64,000 nucleotides of DNA from Polytrichum commune (GCA_950295325.1 OX485807.1:45352440-45416439), one strand, 5' to 3'. Positions 12,806-26,405 are shown, numbered from the stretch's first letter. Notes: generated by a model from the sequence alone, not told the origin. Numbers and translations: made by a program.

Positions 12806-13603
12806 GCGTGTGATGTCATCTTACATTCCAATAATTTCATCTAGTTCTAACAACCTAGGTTGATATGGCAAAGGGTCCACTCTTCATACCTTGTTCAAAC
12901 CAATGTGAGTGTAGAAAGGGTTATCAAATAGTAAACATAAGGGGGAGTTCTTCTCTAGACTTGGGTGCAAGTAAAATCTACTATGAATTAAATGTAATCT
13001 TAGAGGTAAATTCACACAAGGGGGGCTTGAAGTTTATTTCAATTTAGATTGGCAATAGACGCATGTTGTAGGTCAAGTTATTTTATAATCACATCTTCGA
13101 ATGAATGAAAAGTCTTCAAAAACTTTCTCAGTGGAAAGTGAATGTGGATTGTTTACATAATAAAGAAGTATTATTCTCATGATTTGTATGTTGTTTATGT
13201 AGTACATGTATTTATGATATTAGAGTGGGAATCTTAGTTTATATAGTATAAGAGCCCATGATTTAGCATGATTTAGCATGTGTATACCTTTGTTCTTCGC
13301 TATGTATTTCTCATTTATATCTAAGGGGTTTTATTTTATAATCACCCATGTACATTGATTTAGAGTTCTAGTTTCCAATAAAGAGTGGACCCTCTGAAAA
13401 TTGTCTTCATTTCATTCAAGGGACACTCTAGATTTGGAGTGTAGCCACCACACAATGGAATTTAGAAGGTAGCATAAAGAAGACCATCATGAAGAAGATT
13501 GAAAGCGGGAGTTGCCAAAAGACCATGATGAGCACCAAGGAGGAGATGATGAAGGAGCAGTTGCAAGAGAGAAGAAGTTCCCTTCAAGGGAACAATGAAG
13601 GGA

Positions 13604-14287
13604 CCCGGGTAGGGCACTCATACATGTTTTTAATAACCCATCTGCGACGGAAGGGTATTTATCATGGGGCTATTTATCTAAGAAATTGGAATTCTTTACA
13701 CCCTATCAGTATAGATAAATCTAAATTTTGTCATTTTAGATGACCCTATCTGTATTCATAAAGTCGCAAGTGAACTAGTTTCTAGTACCCTATGTTCCTT
13801 ATAATTTTTATATTTGACCCCACAAATGACGAATCATAGGACTCTTGAAAGTTTGTAGTGAAAATTCAATAAACCATGTCTAGACTGAAGACATCAAATA
13901 ATGTACCAAAACATAAAAACTTGAAGCATTATTGCAAGAAAACTTGAGAGAAGCACCAAAATAAAAAAATATGAACATCTAAGCTCATTCGGGAATTTGG
14001 ATTGAAAATGGATAGTTTTTCATTCATTGACCACCATAAAATGCATTGTATACCTCTGCCTCAATATTTTTTTCTCTACCTACTATTCCCAACCCTATTT
14101 TAGATTGAAAGAATTAAATAAATTGATGCATTATATGGTACCCTTATTTTTTATACACACAACTTTGTAATTGAAGAGGTGCTTCATTATATCGAAGAAT
14201 TGTATAAATTTTCTCACAAATGAATAAAAAATACCCTACATTCTTTCTCACATGGTTTAATAAATTTTCACGAGTGCCCTACCCGGG
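13604..14287. mobile_element. 684-bp MITE with CCCGGGTAGGGCACTC termini
   Basis: The termini CCCGGGTAGGGCACTC (13604-13619) and GAGTGCCCTACCCGGG (14272-14287) are exact complements. An 8-bp direct repeat TGAAGGGA flanks the element (13596-13603 and 14288-14295). The TIR is similar to that of 9771-10341, so the two are probably one hAT-like family. The short open frame across its left boundary is not a gene. Confidence 0.8.
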
Positions 14288-14929
14288 TGAAGGGAACCTA
14301 AAGGCCAAAGGGAACGTTGAAGGGAACTAGAGGCCAAGGGAACACCGGAAGGGAACTAAAGGCCATGGGCACACCCAATTGACTCAGGAATCATGTTGGG
14401 AACACTCGGGCAACCAACAAGTATGAACCAAGACCCCCGGTCTTCAAACACAAATGAAGACCCCTAGACTTCAAAAGGTAGTTAGTAGAAACTATTTGAA
14501 CCAATGCATGTCGAGGAAGATAGATACTAGAAAATACTTAAATTCCAATGTTCAAATAATAGATATGATGATGCTAAAAATATTTTGAATATCCAAACAA
14601 TGTTACAATTAGAAAATCCAAGGATTAGGGATTAATCAAGTTATTTTGAGACTTGAGGCAATTTGTAACTTGAAGACTTCTGAAACAGTTTCAAAGCTTG
14701 AAGTACCTGTTGAGGTTAAGGAAAATTGCGAAGCACTTCGGAAATTGAGTTACTTAAAACACGTTGAGACTCAAACATACTACAATATATTGAAGACAAA
14801 GCATGGTTCAAATTGAGACAACTTTAAAACTCAAGGAATTAAAGCTAAAAGAGAATATTGAATTGTTGGCTTCATTGCGTACTTGAGAGAGAAAATCACT
14901 TTGCAAGAAAATTGAAACATAAAGGGCAA

Positions 14930-15075
14930 ATTGATTTACTGGATCAATTAAAAAGACAACATGCAAAGAATTGATTAATTGGATCGATCAAGAGAGATTG
15001 CATGAACACTTCATCAACCAGATCAATAAAATCGAGATTGCATGAAGAATTGATCAATCAGATCAATGAAGAAGA
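14930..15075. repeat. Imperfect tandem repeat (GATTGCATGAA / GATCAATCAGATCAAT)
   Basis: Units of about 50 bp containing GATCAAT, AGATTGCATGAA and TTGATCAA(T/C)CAGATCAAT recur three times with variation. No gene is apparent between 14296 and 15880 apart from this repeat and A/T-rich unique sequence. Confidence 0.4.
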
Positions 15076-15879
15076 TCCTTGACCAAATTAAGAACTTTGG
15101 ATTTTATAAATTTGATGTTCGGAATTTGCGTAAAACGAAAGAGCACTTGCAATCGATCATGAGACTCAATTACCTTAGTAAATCACCAAAGTATGTTCAC
15201 ATAATGATTTAAATAGATATGGTTAGAATAATTACCAAAATCCAAAAGCATATGAGGTCTAATGGATACAAGTGAAGGTTATCATTCGGAAGGGAGGCCT
15301 TTAAGCAAATCAACAAAATCTTACATAAAGTATAAATAGGTTCAAATACTTTAAAGTATGATTATAGGCGTAGTTACATATAATCAAGGTGAAGCTGGAA
15401 TGGTCATTGTCTGGATATAATTATGAATGCATAGTCCGATCTCACCCAAGGCAGGACTAACAAGCGTATGGGCCCACCTCGCCAATATTTTGTGCCGACT
15501 TACTCTTAAAAAAAACGACATGCTCCTAGGCATCGTTATGGAGATTTTCATACACCCACTAAATATTTATGTATATTTCTGTGAAGGAAAAGGTTAGTAG
15601 GTGGGTCGGGAAAAGGTAACTAGTTGGCACATATGAACCCTAGCCCACCAGATTTCCTCTACATGTAGGTGGGTTTGTTTATTCATATCATGGGGGGCCT
15701 ACATGGAGACTCATCATAAGACAGGGTCATGGATGCTAGTACCAAATGGTAGACGATATCCTTCCAGGAAGGTCGACACGAGCAGGGGCACACTACCCCA
15801 CAAAGAAATCGAGATTTTCTGGACTCGGCCGAAAACTTTTGCCCGTCCCGACTGACTCTAAAAAAACCATCGCCCTTGC

Positions 15880-16200
15880 ATTCTTGAAGGCCACTTGTCC
15901 ACAAATCCGATATTGAGTGCACTTCACCTACACGGCCCAAAATCCAATATATGTGTTCACTTTCATTGAGTAAATAAACAATTGATTGGGATTTCATTTT
16001 GGAAGTGAAACCATCAATAAAACATGTAATTAACTTGGAAGTAAGAAATATTACAATATTCTCATTAGCACCGAGGTTATAAATTTTGTGACTTACCATT
16101 GAAAGGGTTTTTGCCATTCTAAAATGGAACTAAAATTAGTGTTTTATTTTTAATATGTTTATTTTATAATAATTTAGTTAATACTTTCTACTTTCACGAT
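15880..16200. repeat. Relic of one arm of the foldback element family
   Basis: The sequence runs collinearly with 45570-45890 (ATTGAGTGCACTTCACC, GGAAGTGAAACCATCAA, TGTAATTAACTTGGAAGT, GACTTACCATT...). It is therefore a diverged copy of one long arm of the foldback element at 45409-47827. The matching second arm was not found nearby. The open frame 15683-16117 on the minus strand is incidental. Confidence 0.6.
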
Positions 16201-16204
16201 TTCT

Positions 16205-19066
16205 TTGTGGGGCAGCTGCCCCTGCCCGTATCTACCTTCTCGGAAGGCTCGTAGGCGGGCATCGTCTGCTGTGCCAAGTGGCACATCGGAATCAACATCA
16301 GAAACAACAGTAACGATGCAGACTACTTCAGGGCTGCAGATACGAGCTCACTCTCTCCGGATGATACCTGCTCCTGTTCCTGCGACGTTTGACAAAACTT
16401 GATAGTGCGTTAGCTGCTTCTCTTGATTGTGGCGTGGCGCGTGTTCATGTGCGTAGCTGCAACTTGCAACTTCACTTAGCTTCAAGTCCAGGTTGCATCT
16501 CTCAATCAGTCCGCTTCATTTTTTATCTGATTTGGTGGGCAAAGTTGAGGATCCGAAGCACTAGACATGCATTCTTGAAGCAAGCGCGTGGGAACGCTAT
16601 TCTAATCAGTTGAGATGTGCGAGCTAGCACAGGTGAGACCACTACGGTACCCATCAGCCAGGAACGCATTCATCAGTTATTTGAGTTTAGCATTTCGTAT
16701 TTTAATTCGAGGGCAGCCTCGTAACTTAGCACAATATCGACGATGTCGGCTGTGGGATCCTCAACCTCAATATCTTGTGCCTCCTTTAGAAGGCGAGTGA
16801 AGTCGCCTTCGAGAGAGACACGTCGTGGATTCGAATTTAATCCCGAGAGGTTGTCATCAAGAAATGTAGCGCTCCTTCCCTACTCGTTTTTCTGTTTTCC
16901 ACTTTTCTTATCATGTCGATGTCCAGCAATGTTGTGAACCTTCATGCTTCGCTAGCTGCTTGTCCAGTGGTGTAGACCCCTGGCGAATTAATCGAACATT
17001 TTTGTTCGTTCTGGCGGGCTCCTTGCAGCACTGTTTTCAAAATTGAACATTGAGAATCCGCCCCGCCCCCCGTGTGTCTTCGCGTGCTATTAGTGCATCT
17101 CTGAACTGATATTCAACCTGTTTTGAAGACTCAAGAGCTTTCAGTTGCGTATTTGATAGCAGCTGGAGTGGACGAGGAATCATGAACTCGTGTCAAGTAG
17201 TGTTGAAATAGAGAGGGAGTGAGCGCTTTGCTGTGTGCAGAGTCTTTAAATTGCCGTGATTTTCTGGGGGTGCAAAGAAATTAATCTTTGTTTTCCACCC
17301 TCTCTGACGAGTGGATCGTGTCTAGTACATCACCAAGGACGTAGGAGATCACATGTTTGCCGAAATTTCGTGCGTCAAGTCATCTCACTCCCAATTCAAG
17401 GTGCTAGTAGGCTTTCGAAGCAACATTCAAACAGAGGATTTTAGGGCCACTTCACAGATGAGCCAAGAGCCGTGACCATGAAATTGTGGGAGCCCAAAAG
17501 AAGTGTCCAAACGCCGTCTCAAGACAATTTCAAAGTGATGTAGTCTGGGCACGGGCCCATAACCAAATGCTATTTCAATTACATTTCTATTCATGTGGGT
17601 CCTCACACATGATAAAAATATGATAAATTAATGGATGTGAGATTTTGGAGTGTTATGGACTCCCGGTTTTGTGTTAGGTCTATATCCAAGAGATGGTTTT
17701 TGAAAATAGTCGAAGTGAGTGACTTGTTTTCTTAATCAAACCCCTAGATTTGATTGGTATGTGGTTTGGTGAGGATCAAAGAGCAAAATCATAAAGACAC
17801 ATGTTTAAACTAGATTGGACTACATCTTCAATATGAATAACAACTCTACACTCAATAATGAACACAATGAAGAGGACCTATATATGTATTCAATTAAGAA
17901 ATCAACAAACCTGCACTTTTGATAACCATAATTAAATTAGAGGACGCCCAATTTTCAATCCGATTTTTGCAGATGTTTCATTGTAGATCTGCTAATGCAA
18001 TACGAGTTTTGTTGTGTAAAATCTAATTGGTGGATGTTGGATGTTGTAAATCAACATTGTTGGATGTTGGTTGAGGCAAGTGTGCCTAGGATTTCTAGGG
18101 ATCCATGACTTCCCACCTCATTAAAGACTAGGATTTGCGCCTAACTTTTGGATGAGGCTTTTGCACTTTTTTTTGTTATTGGGAGGATATCCTGATTGCC
18201 ATTTTGTGTGAGCATGCAAAGTATAGTCCCATGTAAGGTTTTGACTTTAAATAGTAATTGATGAGGTGCTTTATTTGTTGGGTTGTGATATGGAGTTAGA
18301 CTCCAATGTGATGGTGTTTATTCTTTATGTTTGAATTGTGAGTGGATGTCACGAACTATACTTATTGTCTAGTTTGAACTAATCTAAATCCAAACTTTAC
18401 ACATGGTCCCTTATGAACCTAAAACCGAGTGACCCACTTGAGACTCTCAATAGGAGGTCTCATCATAACAAACATCTTGTCCATAACATGGACAATGCCA
18501 ATAAGTTTGAGATATACTAGTTGAGGCACCAATCTTTTGATAGAAGTGGCATAACCTAGCCTTAAATTTTAAAGACAACATGAACACACCAAGACATTAT
18601 CATGCAACATGATACTTTCAAAATGTTTTAGTATCTCCAGATAACCTGTGTTGCAATCGTGCAATCATGCATGTATTGATTTCACAAATGATACTCTTGT
18701 AAGCATTCTCATTTTTAGAAAAATATAATATACCCCTACTGAATCTTTCAAGTATGTGGACGTTTACGATGTGAAAAAACCCAAAGAAGGTCTCAAATGT
18801 ATATGATGTTATTCCGGTCAGGCTCACATCCAATGACTTCAATATCAGTTCCTTTTAAAGGGTACGTGTTTAATATATTCACGAGAGAGAGTGCCATATG
18901 TCATGTCGTGGCTGGTTGATACCTTTGAGAAAGTTGATGTGGCAAGCGGTGGGAATCAGTGTAGTTAAGTGCCATGTGTATCTTGCATCTCTTCCAAGAT
19001 ATTCGTCCTGGCCGATGGTTAACTTATGGCACGCTTGTGCAGGTTACTCCTTGACCTGAACCAACC
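16205..19066. other. Upstream region of gene copy C, no supported coding sequence
   Basis: About 16950-17480 matches 49380-49600 (e.g. AGCAGCTGGAGTGGACGAG and CTAGTACATCACCAAGGA versus CTAGAACATCACTAGGA). A likely 3' splice acceptor (GCTTGTGCAG) lies just before the gene C start, so the region probably holds promoter, 5'-untranslated exon(s) and a leader intron. 17500-19000 shows nothing else recognisable. Confidence 0.4.
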
Positions 19067-21874
19067 ATGGTGAGCTTCTTGAGCTTCGATGAAGTTACAG
19101 TGTCCGGCTGTGCATTGAGAACCGAATCAATGCACGTGTTTCCAGCAATCCAAGAAGACGAGCAGATCAGTGGAGGGCACGAATTTTCATTGCCCGTGAT
19201 GCTGGAGGGAGATCCACGTGAAGCAAGTTCTCCCAGTAAGTGTGGCTTTCCCGGGGTGACTGTTGTGTGACTTAGGCTTGTGTATTGGTTAACGTACACT
19301 CTAATCTCCCTAATACCTCTCCTGCAGCAACCAAAGTGCATATGATATTAAAGAGGTCAGTAGTATTAACATGGAAGTGTGATAATAGAGAGTTAGTGTA
19401 GTGTGTGACATTATGGAATAACACAAAGTCAACAATGCAAAATAGTAACGGTGACAACATGGTGTGTGCGAACGTGTGGTTTGAATTCTTTCATGAATTA
19501 TTTTAATGTAAAAGCCCATGATATATGGGAGGGAAATGTGACAACAAGGAGGAAGATTTAAACTAAGCACATCCGTTCCTTAGGGTTTTAGGATATAAGA
19601 GAGGGAGTGAAATTATAGTGGGTGATATTACTGCAGGTTACGGTGTATGTTATTTATTGATTTACAAAATATATAAATTTCCTCTTCTTTGGGCAGGCCG
19701 GTCGATGGTATAATGATTAATTAAAAGCAACAACCAGTCCATGATTGGTAAAAACCAACATACATTTATTTTATTAGAAGGCTTTTTGTCTTTTTTCCAT
19801 CTTTCTTTGGTCAATTGGCCCATTACCTTACTGGTAAAAACAAATATATTAAATTGTCCTATTAATCTAGACCCTGGTAATTCTTTACAACTCATGTTGT
19901 ATAATCAAACCACGCCAAATGTTAATAGTAATCTTCCCATTTAGTGAGGGTGGGCTAATAGTGCATGTGAGAAATTACCGAAGGTGGTACTAAATGTTTA
20001 TATGTTATGAAATTAGTGTCATTAGAAGATTTAGGGTTTTGGGAGCTTAAAGTGTCGAAATGCCGGAAACTCTTAATGCAAGCTCTCTTCAGTTTCTAAG
20101 TGTTAGGAGTTGTCTGCGGTTTGAGTGGCACCAATTGAAAAGAAGAAGAAGCCTCTTTGGGCTCACCAAAACAAATTATGTACTCCGTAAACACCTTAGA
20201 GTTTACAGTAGTTTTCTTGAAATATATAGTAATATATGAGTGTGTATTTAGTTTTCGTGAATTTTGTATCACTCATTAAGAAAATACTCAACCCTTACTA
20301 ATTTTGAGATTTGGCGAATTAGTGCTTGTTTCAAGAATTAGTATCACACGCACTAATTGGTATAATCAATGTAGTTTAAAATTAGCATAGGATGTTATGA
20401 TTGTTTTGGTAGGACATTGATGTGGGTGACTAGGTTCAAACGTGACAAAGTGTACCACTAAGAATTAAATAAAAAGGAGTCCTTACATTTCATAAGGATT
20501 CATGCTTAAGGCATTAATACCAATTAAAAGTACGAACCATTATTGAAATGTGATGACAATATCTATAATTGTCCGACATCTTTACTAAAACCTAAGTAAA
20601 ATTCAAATTAAAAGCATGATGACTATTCAATTGACTATGATAAAAAGGATTGTAAAATAAAAGGTGACACGTGACACAATTTTGATACACCTCATCATCA
20701 TTGGACGAACTATTTAGTTTATTGTTAGTTACATTTGTCTTTGAACTAAACTCAAGTTGTTGATCATAATTCATCATGAAGACTTAGAAGTAGAACTAGG
20801 GTCTTGGACCCACATTATTTTCACTCTGAGTAGACATTTAGAGCACAACCCATGTTAATCATTTCCAAAGTAATATCCCACCCCCACTAATAGGTTAATT
20901 TAGTGCACTTTATGTAAGTGATCATGCTTCCTAGTCTTGAGCTCCCTTGATTTGTCCCACTGAACGAACTTTGTATCAGGAAATTGAAGGTCCCAAACTT
21001 AAAGATACTTATTTATCTCCTCAACAATGATTACTTGTATTTGTGAGTTAAAAGAGATGAGAAATTCAATATAATTCAAGGAACTTTACGATTGGGCTTC
21101 CAATTCAAAACCTCGACCATCGTGGCTGTCAGGGCATGATTAGACCATAGAGGTGAACTTTGAAAATACTTGCACTGACATTTTTTTGTTGATGACGTCA
21201 AAAGAGACTCCATCCAAAGTTAACTATTAATTGAAATGTAAAAAATATGTGTTAATTTGATAGAAAAATGCTTTTGAAACACTTGGGTGATACTCACATT
21301 ACACATAACTTCAAATTATTAAGTTTGGGTCCTAAATTGGCAAACTATATAAATTCATTGCACGTGGGTTTTGTGATATGCTAGGATCGTGACCTATCTA
21401 TTTCTTAGGCTGCTCATTTTATCTCCTTGTATAGTGTAAATTTTGATGGCCATATGGATGGCTTGACTCGTGGCAGGCTCACGAAGGAATGTGCCAAGGC
21501 TCAATGAAGATGTCACTCTACAAGACTCCATCAATGTTGTTGATTGTGTGGAATTTTTGATGAGATTTCTCAAGCAACATGCCCTTGAGTCCCCATGTTA
21601 TAACAAAATTTGGACAAAGAAAATGCTCAAGAAGATAGCAAAGGAAATGCAGGTCCTTCCTCCTGGTAACCCTTCGCTTATCAGTAACGATGATGAGGAC
21701 ATCATCTCCAATTGGATGTTCTATGTGGAGGAATTAATCAAAGAGTTGAAGGTTGTGCAAAGTGGGGGTTTTCATGTTTGCAATTCAGGGGTGTATGTGC
21801 TCACAAATACACCATATGCTCTCATCTTGCAACTAGTGGCTGCGAGGGTCATTGGTGGTAGGCTAAATGGCTAA
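19067..21874 (+). CDS. Unrecognised two-exon gene, copy C (about 188 aa)
   Basis: Predicted CDS is 19067-19235 joined to 21477-21874. Exon 1 (MVSFLSFDEV..., 56 codons plus one base) ends at a GTAAGT donor. Exon 2 starts after GGCAG and supplies the two bases completing the split codon, so the phase is correct. The family core is NVVDCVEF, SPCYNKIWTKKML, DDEDIISNW, YVLTNTPYALIL. The protein is mildly acidic with no signal peptide, membrane segment or motif I can name; I do not recognise the family. Support that it is real: the same split, phase and reading frame are kept in copy B, and lesions in copy A fall on the same exons. An acceptor-like GCTTGTGCAG about 18 bp before the ATG suggests a leader intron. 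Confidence 0.65.
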
Positions 21875-22197
21875 TGTTTGTAATATCCAAGACCTTTGCA
21901 AGCCCTCCATTAAGTAGTATGTAAATTGAAACCCATTTGGGTTAGGTACACAACAAAAATGTATAAAATTTACAGATGTACACATCTAGCTACAACTATA
22001 GAGATTGGATGTCGAGTTATAAATCCTACTAGAACTTTTGTTCTTTTGCCATAGGCCTTGTACATGTACTACACTAAATATTGTATACATGTAGTGTCAC
22101 TTACTATTTGGAGGTAGACAATGCTATACCATTTTATTGTTAATGTAATTTTATATAAGTAAAGATGTCTATGTTCTATAATGTACAACAAAATATG

Positions 22198-22808
22198 AGT
22201 GCATGCATGGTAAAGTGGACCATAAAAGTGCTATGTTATCTTTAAACCATAGTTTTTTTTTGTCACACATTTAAAAGTAGTAGCAAAGTGTTGTTTAATT
22301 TGAAAAAGAATTCATGGTGAACTCTCTCATTGCGTTAAGTATTCAAATGTAGAATGCCGATATGACTTTTCAAAACTTATCATTAAAAGTAATGCTCAAA
22401 AGCAAATGGCTAGATTTGGTTTTAAACGTAAATTTCATGGCCTTAACTCTTTTGTACTTGATTATTTTTCATATACTTGAATTCGTTATACACTTGAAGA
22501 CATCATCAAATATTTTTGTAGGGAATCATCCATTCAATATGATTAAATAATGTTTTAAGGAGATTTTTGACAATTACTTGCTCAATATCACCACTTGCAC
22601 ACCCACTTGCACCTTCTCCTAAAATAAGTAAGATGGTTTGAGATTATTCTTGTCAACATAAATTGCTTGGCTTTGTAGATCAATATGTTTTAAAAATGTT
22701 TATGATCTTTTTTCTCACAAAATTCAAAGTTAGTATAGTGTTTTGAATCACTTTCGTTTAAACATGAGCAACGATCAAGAGTTGTCCACTTTACCGTGCT
22801 TGCACCAA
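22198..22808. mobile_element. About 610-bp MITE-like element
   Basis: The left end, GTGCATGCATGGTAAAGTGG, and the right end, GTCCACTTTACCGTGCTTGC, are inverted complements with few mismatches. The flanks (AAATATGAG / AATATATAG) rejoin into the ATATGAGATATAGAGTAAA-type sequence seen uninterrupted at 26890-26910. Target duplication is imperfect. No coding capacity. Confidence 0.5.
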
Positions 22809-22809
22809 T

Positions 22810-23985
22810 ATATAGTAAACAACTCTAGCATTTTGTATGTTATTTTAATTACGGAACCTTTACTTTTGTAGATAAAATGATGAAAGTTAGTCTTTGTTTG
22901 AGCATTGTTTGTTTCCTTTATTTGTTGTTAGCAAATGGTATCAATATTAGAGTTAGAGTTAACGATAAAGTTTGAAAAAATGGAGACCTACTCATGTATT
23001 TTGAAGGAATCCGCCATATTTGCCAGTTGTAACATTTCTGTCAAGATCCAAAGAGATAATTATAGAGGAAAATCCTTTTGCTCTATTCTAGGGCAACAAA
23101 ACTTTGAAAAATAATTGAGAATTTTTTTTAACAATTTTATTTGGCGGGTAAAAAAGTGGTGAGAGGAACAAAGAAATGCATGTGCATATAGGAGACAAAG
23201 AAAACAAGAAGATTCTTAATTATGTAAGGATAGAACATGTTGGTGTTCAATTTCAATGAAGCCTTCCAAAATTCTTCATTCATGTTGAACCAAGGGGCCA
23301 TCAGGGGAATTCAACTCTAGTTCATGTTCATACTTCACGGTTGATTTTTTTGTTATCAAGGTCAAATTGTCCAATGTTATCTTCAAGAATATATATTATT
23401 TTTCAATTTGACCATGGAACACTATGTAGTATAATCCATCCACTCATATTGGTGGTGGTATGGGATATAAAAACAAAGACTTCCATCAAACCACTCAGTG
23501 GGGACAAGTATCAATAAGTTGGCTTTGTTTATATATATAGTACCCAGGCGCCACCTTACCAATTTAGGCACTTTGCTTGCCAACATCGAACATAATTTCA
23601 TGCCACATCAAATGTTTCAATGTTTCTCATTTCTCATGACATGCGACACCTTCAATTCACATTTTTATTTTCTCCTAATTAACTCATGAAATACTACAAA
23701 TTGCATTAAAGATGCATGACTCCAAATGGAAGTGGACCAATGTTTCTCTAGTTTCTTTTCATTTTAGCACTACCCCATAATTCTTTACTGTTAATTTTAA
23801 CAATGCATATACTTGTTACTTAGAAACGAGTAGTTAAGTTAAAGGTTAGATAGCAACTTAAAATCAATCCATAACATACTGGGGACCTCTCCATGCTTAT
23901 CTTTGATATAAAAACAATCAAAAGATATCTCCCTCTCTCTCTCACACACACATATATTGAAGGCACACTTGTAATAAAATTCTAA
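22810..23985. other. Intergenic, no gene seen
   Basis: A/T-rich DNA. About 23440-23500 (CATATTGGTGGTGG... CTTCCATCAAACCA) weakly resembles 55280-55345. A CT/CA microsatellite lies at about 23930-23955. No splice-consistent coding sequence could be supported. Confidence 0.35.
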
Positions 23986-24620
23986 TACAATAAATTAATA
24001 TCATGATATCGTAATCAAGATATACATTTCATTGGATACAACCAAGTCCAACTGCATAGCTTGTAGACACATTTGCCATTTGGTTTTATTTCGATGTTTG
24101 TTGTGACATCTTCGATCCTTTACATCTGGGTCGTTGCCTCGAGGATCGGTCTTGAAAATCTGGGCTGTCGATCGGAATCCTCTCTCCTCCGGAGGTTGCC
24201 TCCATGTTCCTGCTTGGCCATTAAGATTAGCATTGCATAAATTCCAACTCCCTCCGCCATAGCCACGCTTTTGGAGGTTCCCTCTCGCTCCATGCGTCGC
24301 CACTCCTTGGCACCCTCATTATCGAGCCCTTCCTTGGTAATGAACTTTCAAGCAGTGTCCAAGGGGAGAGAGAGATTTCAAATGTAAGGATCCTCTATTT
24401 TGATGGTTTTTGTTTTTCTAATACGATCTACTGCAAATATTTAGACGTTCACGCAATTCCAATAAGTTTTATTTATATTATCTTCTGTAGACATCGTGAG
24501 TTCAGAAATTGCACCTCAAAGCGGCCTTTTCTTCACCATTACATACAATTCGCACACCTTACTAGTCTACATTGGATATGAAGGGCGCACTGGAGTTTGC
24601 AGTTGGCGATGAGCATGAGA
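23986..24620. repeat. Duplicated non-coding segment, partner of 55.96-57.0 kb
   Basis: CATCTGGGTCGTTGC, ATCGGAATC(G/C)TCTCTCC, GAGCCCTTCCTTGG and ATCTACTGCAAATATTTAGA appear in the same order and orientation at 56.01-56.95 kb. The partner has about 600 bp more between the third and fourth blocks, resembling 48.4-48.95 kb. It looks like an orphan copy of the gene family's upstream region. The minus-strand frame across it is not conserved. Confidence 0.5.
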
Positions 24621-26083
24621 TGGACTATGTTCAGGTCACCACATCGGAAGAAAGAAATGAAGTATGCTCTTACAGAGGGAATTAATATCCTGCACATCAC
24701 CTTGGCATTAAACTGATGTAATGTGCATACAACTAGTCACATGTGTTCAAGGAATCTAATCTAGTGAATTAGCGTATCCTATGACATTTTTCCTGTTCAA
24801 AGATTATGTGCACAAGCTCAGTTGGTTGAAATAAGTTGAGAGCTTGAGGTGGATTCTCATGTATATTAAATTAAATTGTGCAAACAACCAGGGGAGACCA
24901 TGGTAAGTCTCACTTCGACAAGCGGGGGTTCACTCAAGGTGCCCTTTCCACCGCAAACCGACTTCTGATTTGTGGTCTTCATGACTTGCCAAATCTATCT
25001 ATCTATCCTTGCTCTTCATCCATGGAAAATTTCTCCAAGAAGGTCGTGTAGAGGTTGCATGACTGCACAGGGGAGGTCATTTGAGGTTGAAACATGCAAT
25101 ATTCGCATGAGACTTATAATTAAGCGAATGCGTATGTGGTTTGCATTGAATCACACGGGTTCCATTCACGAGTATCATACGCAATTTCTGCATTTAGTCT
25201 GACCACTATCACGATCTCAGTAAGTGTTCAGAAACATATATTATTTCAATGTGAAGGGCTTCAAAATAATCACACTTCACTCAAACTCTCAAATTTTTTT
25301 GCAACACTTCACAAAAAAATACTTGATATTGGCCGTTTTGTTCGAAACATCAGATAATTGCACCTGAACCCTCAGAAAAATAATCTCAATTCCGACCAGC
25401 CTAGGTTGTTAGAACTAGATGAAATGATTAGAATCTAAGATGACGTCACATGGGTGCTGCTAGCATTTTTATAACATTGTTCAACCTAGGGTTTTCTAAA
25501 CTCCTCCTAATTTGATGTACTAGTTGGGAACCTTAACTCTAGGAAATTTATCAATTGGTGTCCACTGGATTCCCCACAATTTATGCAAATGATTACACTT
25601 CCATATCCATACTCTAATGGTAACAAATAACCGAATTTGGCAACATAACAAGAACTTAACCCCGAACAATGGTCAGTGTTCATGCTGTGGATTCATACCT
25701 TCATCCAAACCCCTTGACTCGATTTCATAAATTTTTGGGTCTTGGAGCCAGACTCTGTCACTCAAATCCACCATTTTGGGCTACATGGAAACATGGTCAA
25801 TTCTTCTGTTGGTTCATGAGTTTTTAAAGGTTTTTAAAGAGAAGAAGTTGGCATAACATAATTTGTTCATGTGAGCTTTAAGAATATAACGAGGGGATCC
25901 CCCAACCTAGTGCAAGGAGACTCTTAATCAAGACTTAATCAAACTAGGACTTAATCGAATCAAGACTTAATCAAATTAGGACTTAATTGAATCAAGACTT
26001 AATCAAATTAATTCTTAATCATATTAAGTCAAAATTTGAGTTTCCTTGCACTAGATTAGGACCTCACATTAACCTCGGGGGGG

Positions 26084-26405
26084 CAGTGTGTTAAAAAGTT
26101 AAGGATATAGGTGCAAACAACCATTATTTTATAGGGGGGTATTACTTTCAATTCTCTTCTTTTTTTCACATGCTATCATTATGTAAATTTCTACTTTGGG
26201 TTAATAGAAAAATGACTTGCATTACTTATAATTCCAAATTACTTATTATTTCATACCCTATATACTTTAAAGATGTCCAGTGCCATTTTTGATACCCTAT
26301 ATTACTCTTAAGTCCAATTATAATTTTTTGCCCCCATGTTTTTAAAATACCCTATCATTTGTTCGCACGTATATTGCTACTCCAACCAATGACTACCCCC
26401 CCGAG
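26084..26405 (+). mobile_element. G-tipped MITE, copy 1 (322 bp)
   Basis: The termini are CTCGGGGGGG and its complement. The element is flanked by a perfect 8-bp direct repeat ACATTAAC (26076-26083 and 26406-26413). The left arm has the unoccupied site (near 10670, CTCACATGAACAATCGCACAC on the complement). Internal sequence (GGGTTAATAGAAAAATG, AAAGATGTCCAGTGCC, CCAACCAATGAC) is shared with three other copies here. An 8-bp duplication suggests a hAT-type transposase in trans. Confidence 0.92.

Larger units (their letters stand above)
1..12855. repeat. Left arm of a giant inverted duplication
   Basis: Read as reverse complement, this segment follows the right arm (about 25400-54060) in order: 1-4877 matches about 48.7-54.06 kb, 6444-7155 matches 48.35-48.7 kb, 8310-8820 matches 47.83-48.27 kb, 8820-9080 matches 45.1-45.4 kb, 9080-11637 matches 25.45-27.75 kb, and 12806-12855 matches 25.40-25.45 kb. 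Many substitutions separate the arms, so the duplication is not recent. Arm-specific insertions interrupt the match. The arm may extend beyond base 1. Identity was judged by eye; no alignment was run. Confidence 0.85.
12856..25399. other. Spacer between the inverted arms
   Basis: This 12.5-kb segment separates the arms. It contains an 8-bp-TSD MITE (13604-14287), a relic of the foldback family (about 15880-16200), the intact copy C of the two-exon gene with its upstream region (16.2-21.9 kb, same orientation as copy B), a MITE at about 22198-22808, and a segment at 24.0-24.6 kb related to 56.0-57.0 kb. The order C then 24.0 kb parallels B then 56.0 kb, so a direct segmental duplication underlies the inverted one. 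Confidence 0.6.

Noticed and set aside
24001-24303. Gly/Arg-rich 100-aa minus-strand frame
   Set aside because: The duplicated partner near 56 kb does not preserve the frame, so it is more likely non-coding upstream DNA.
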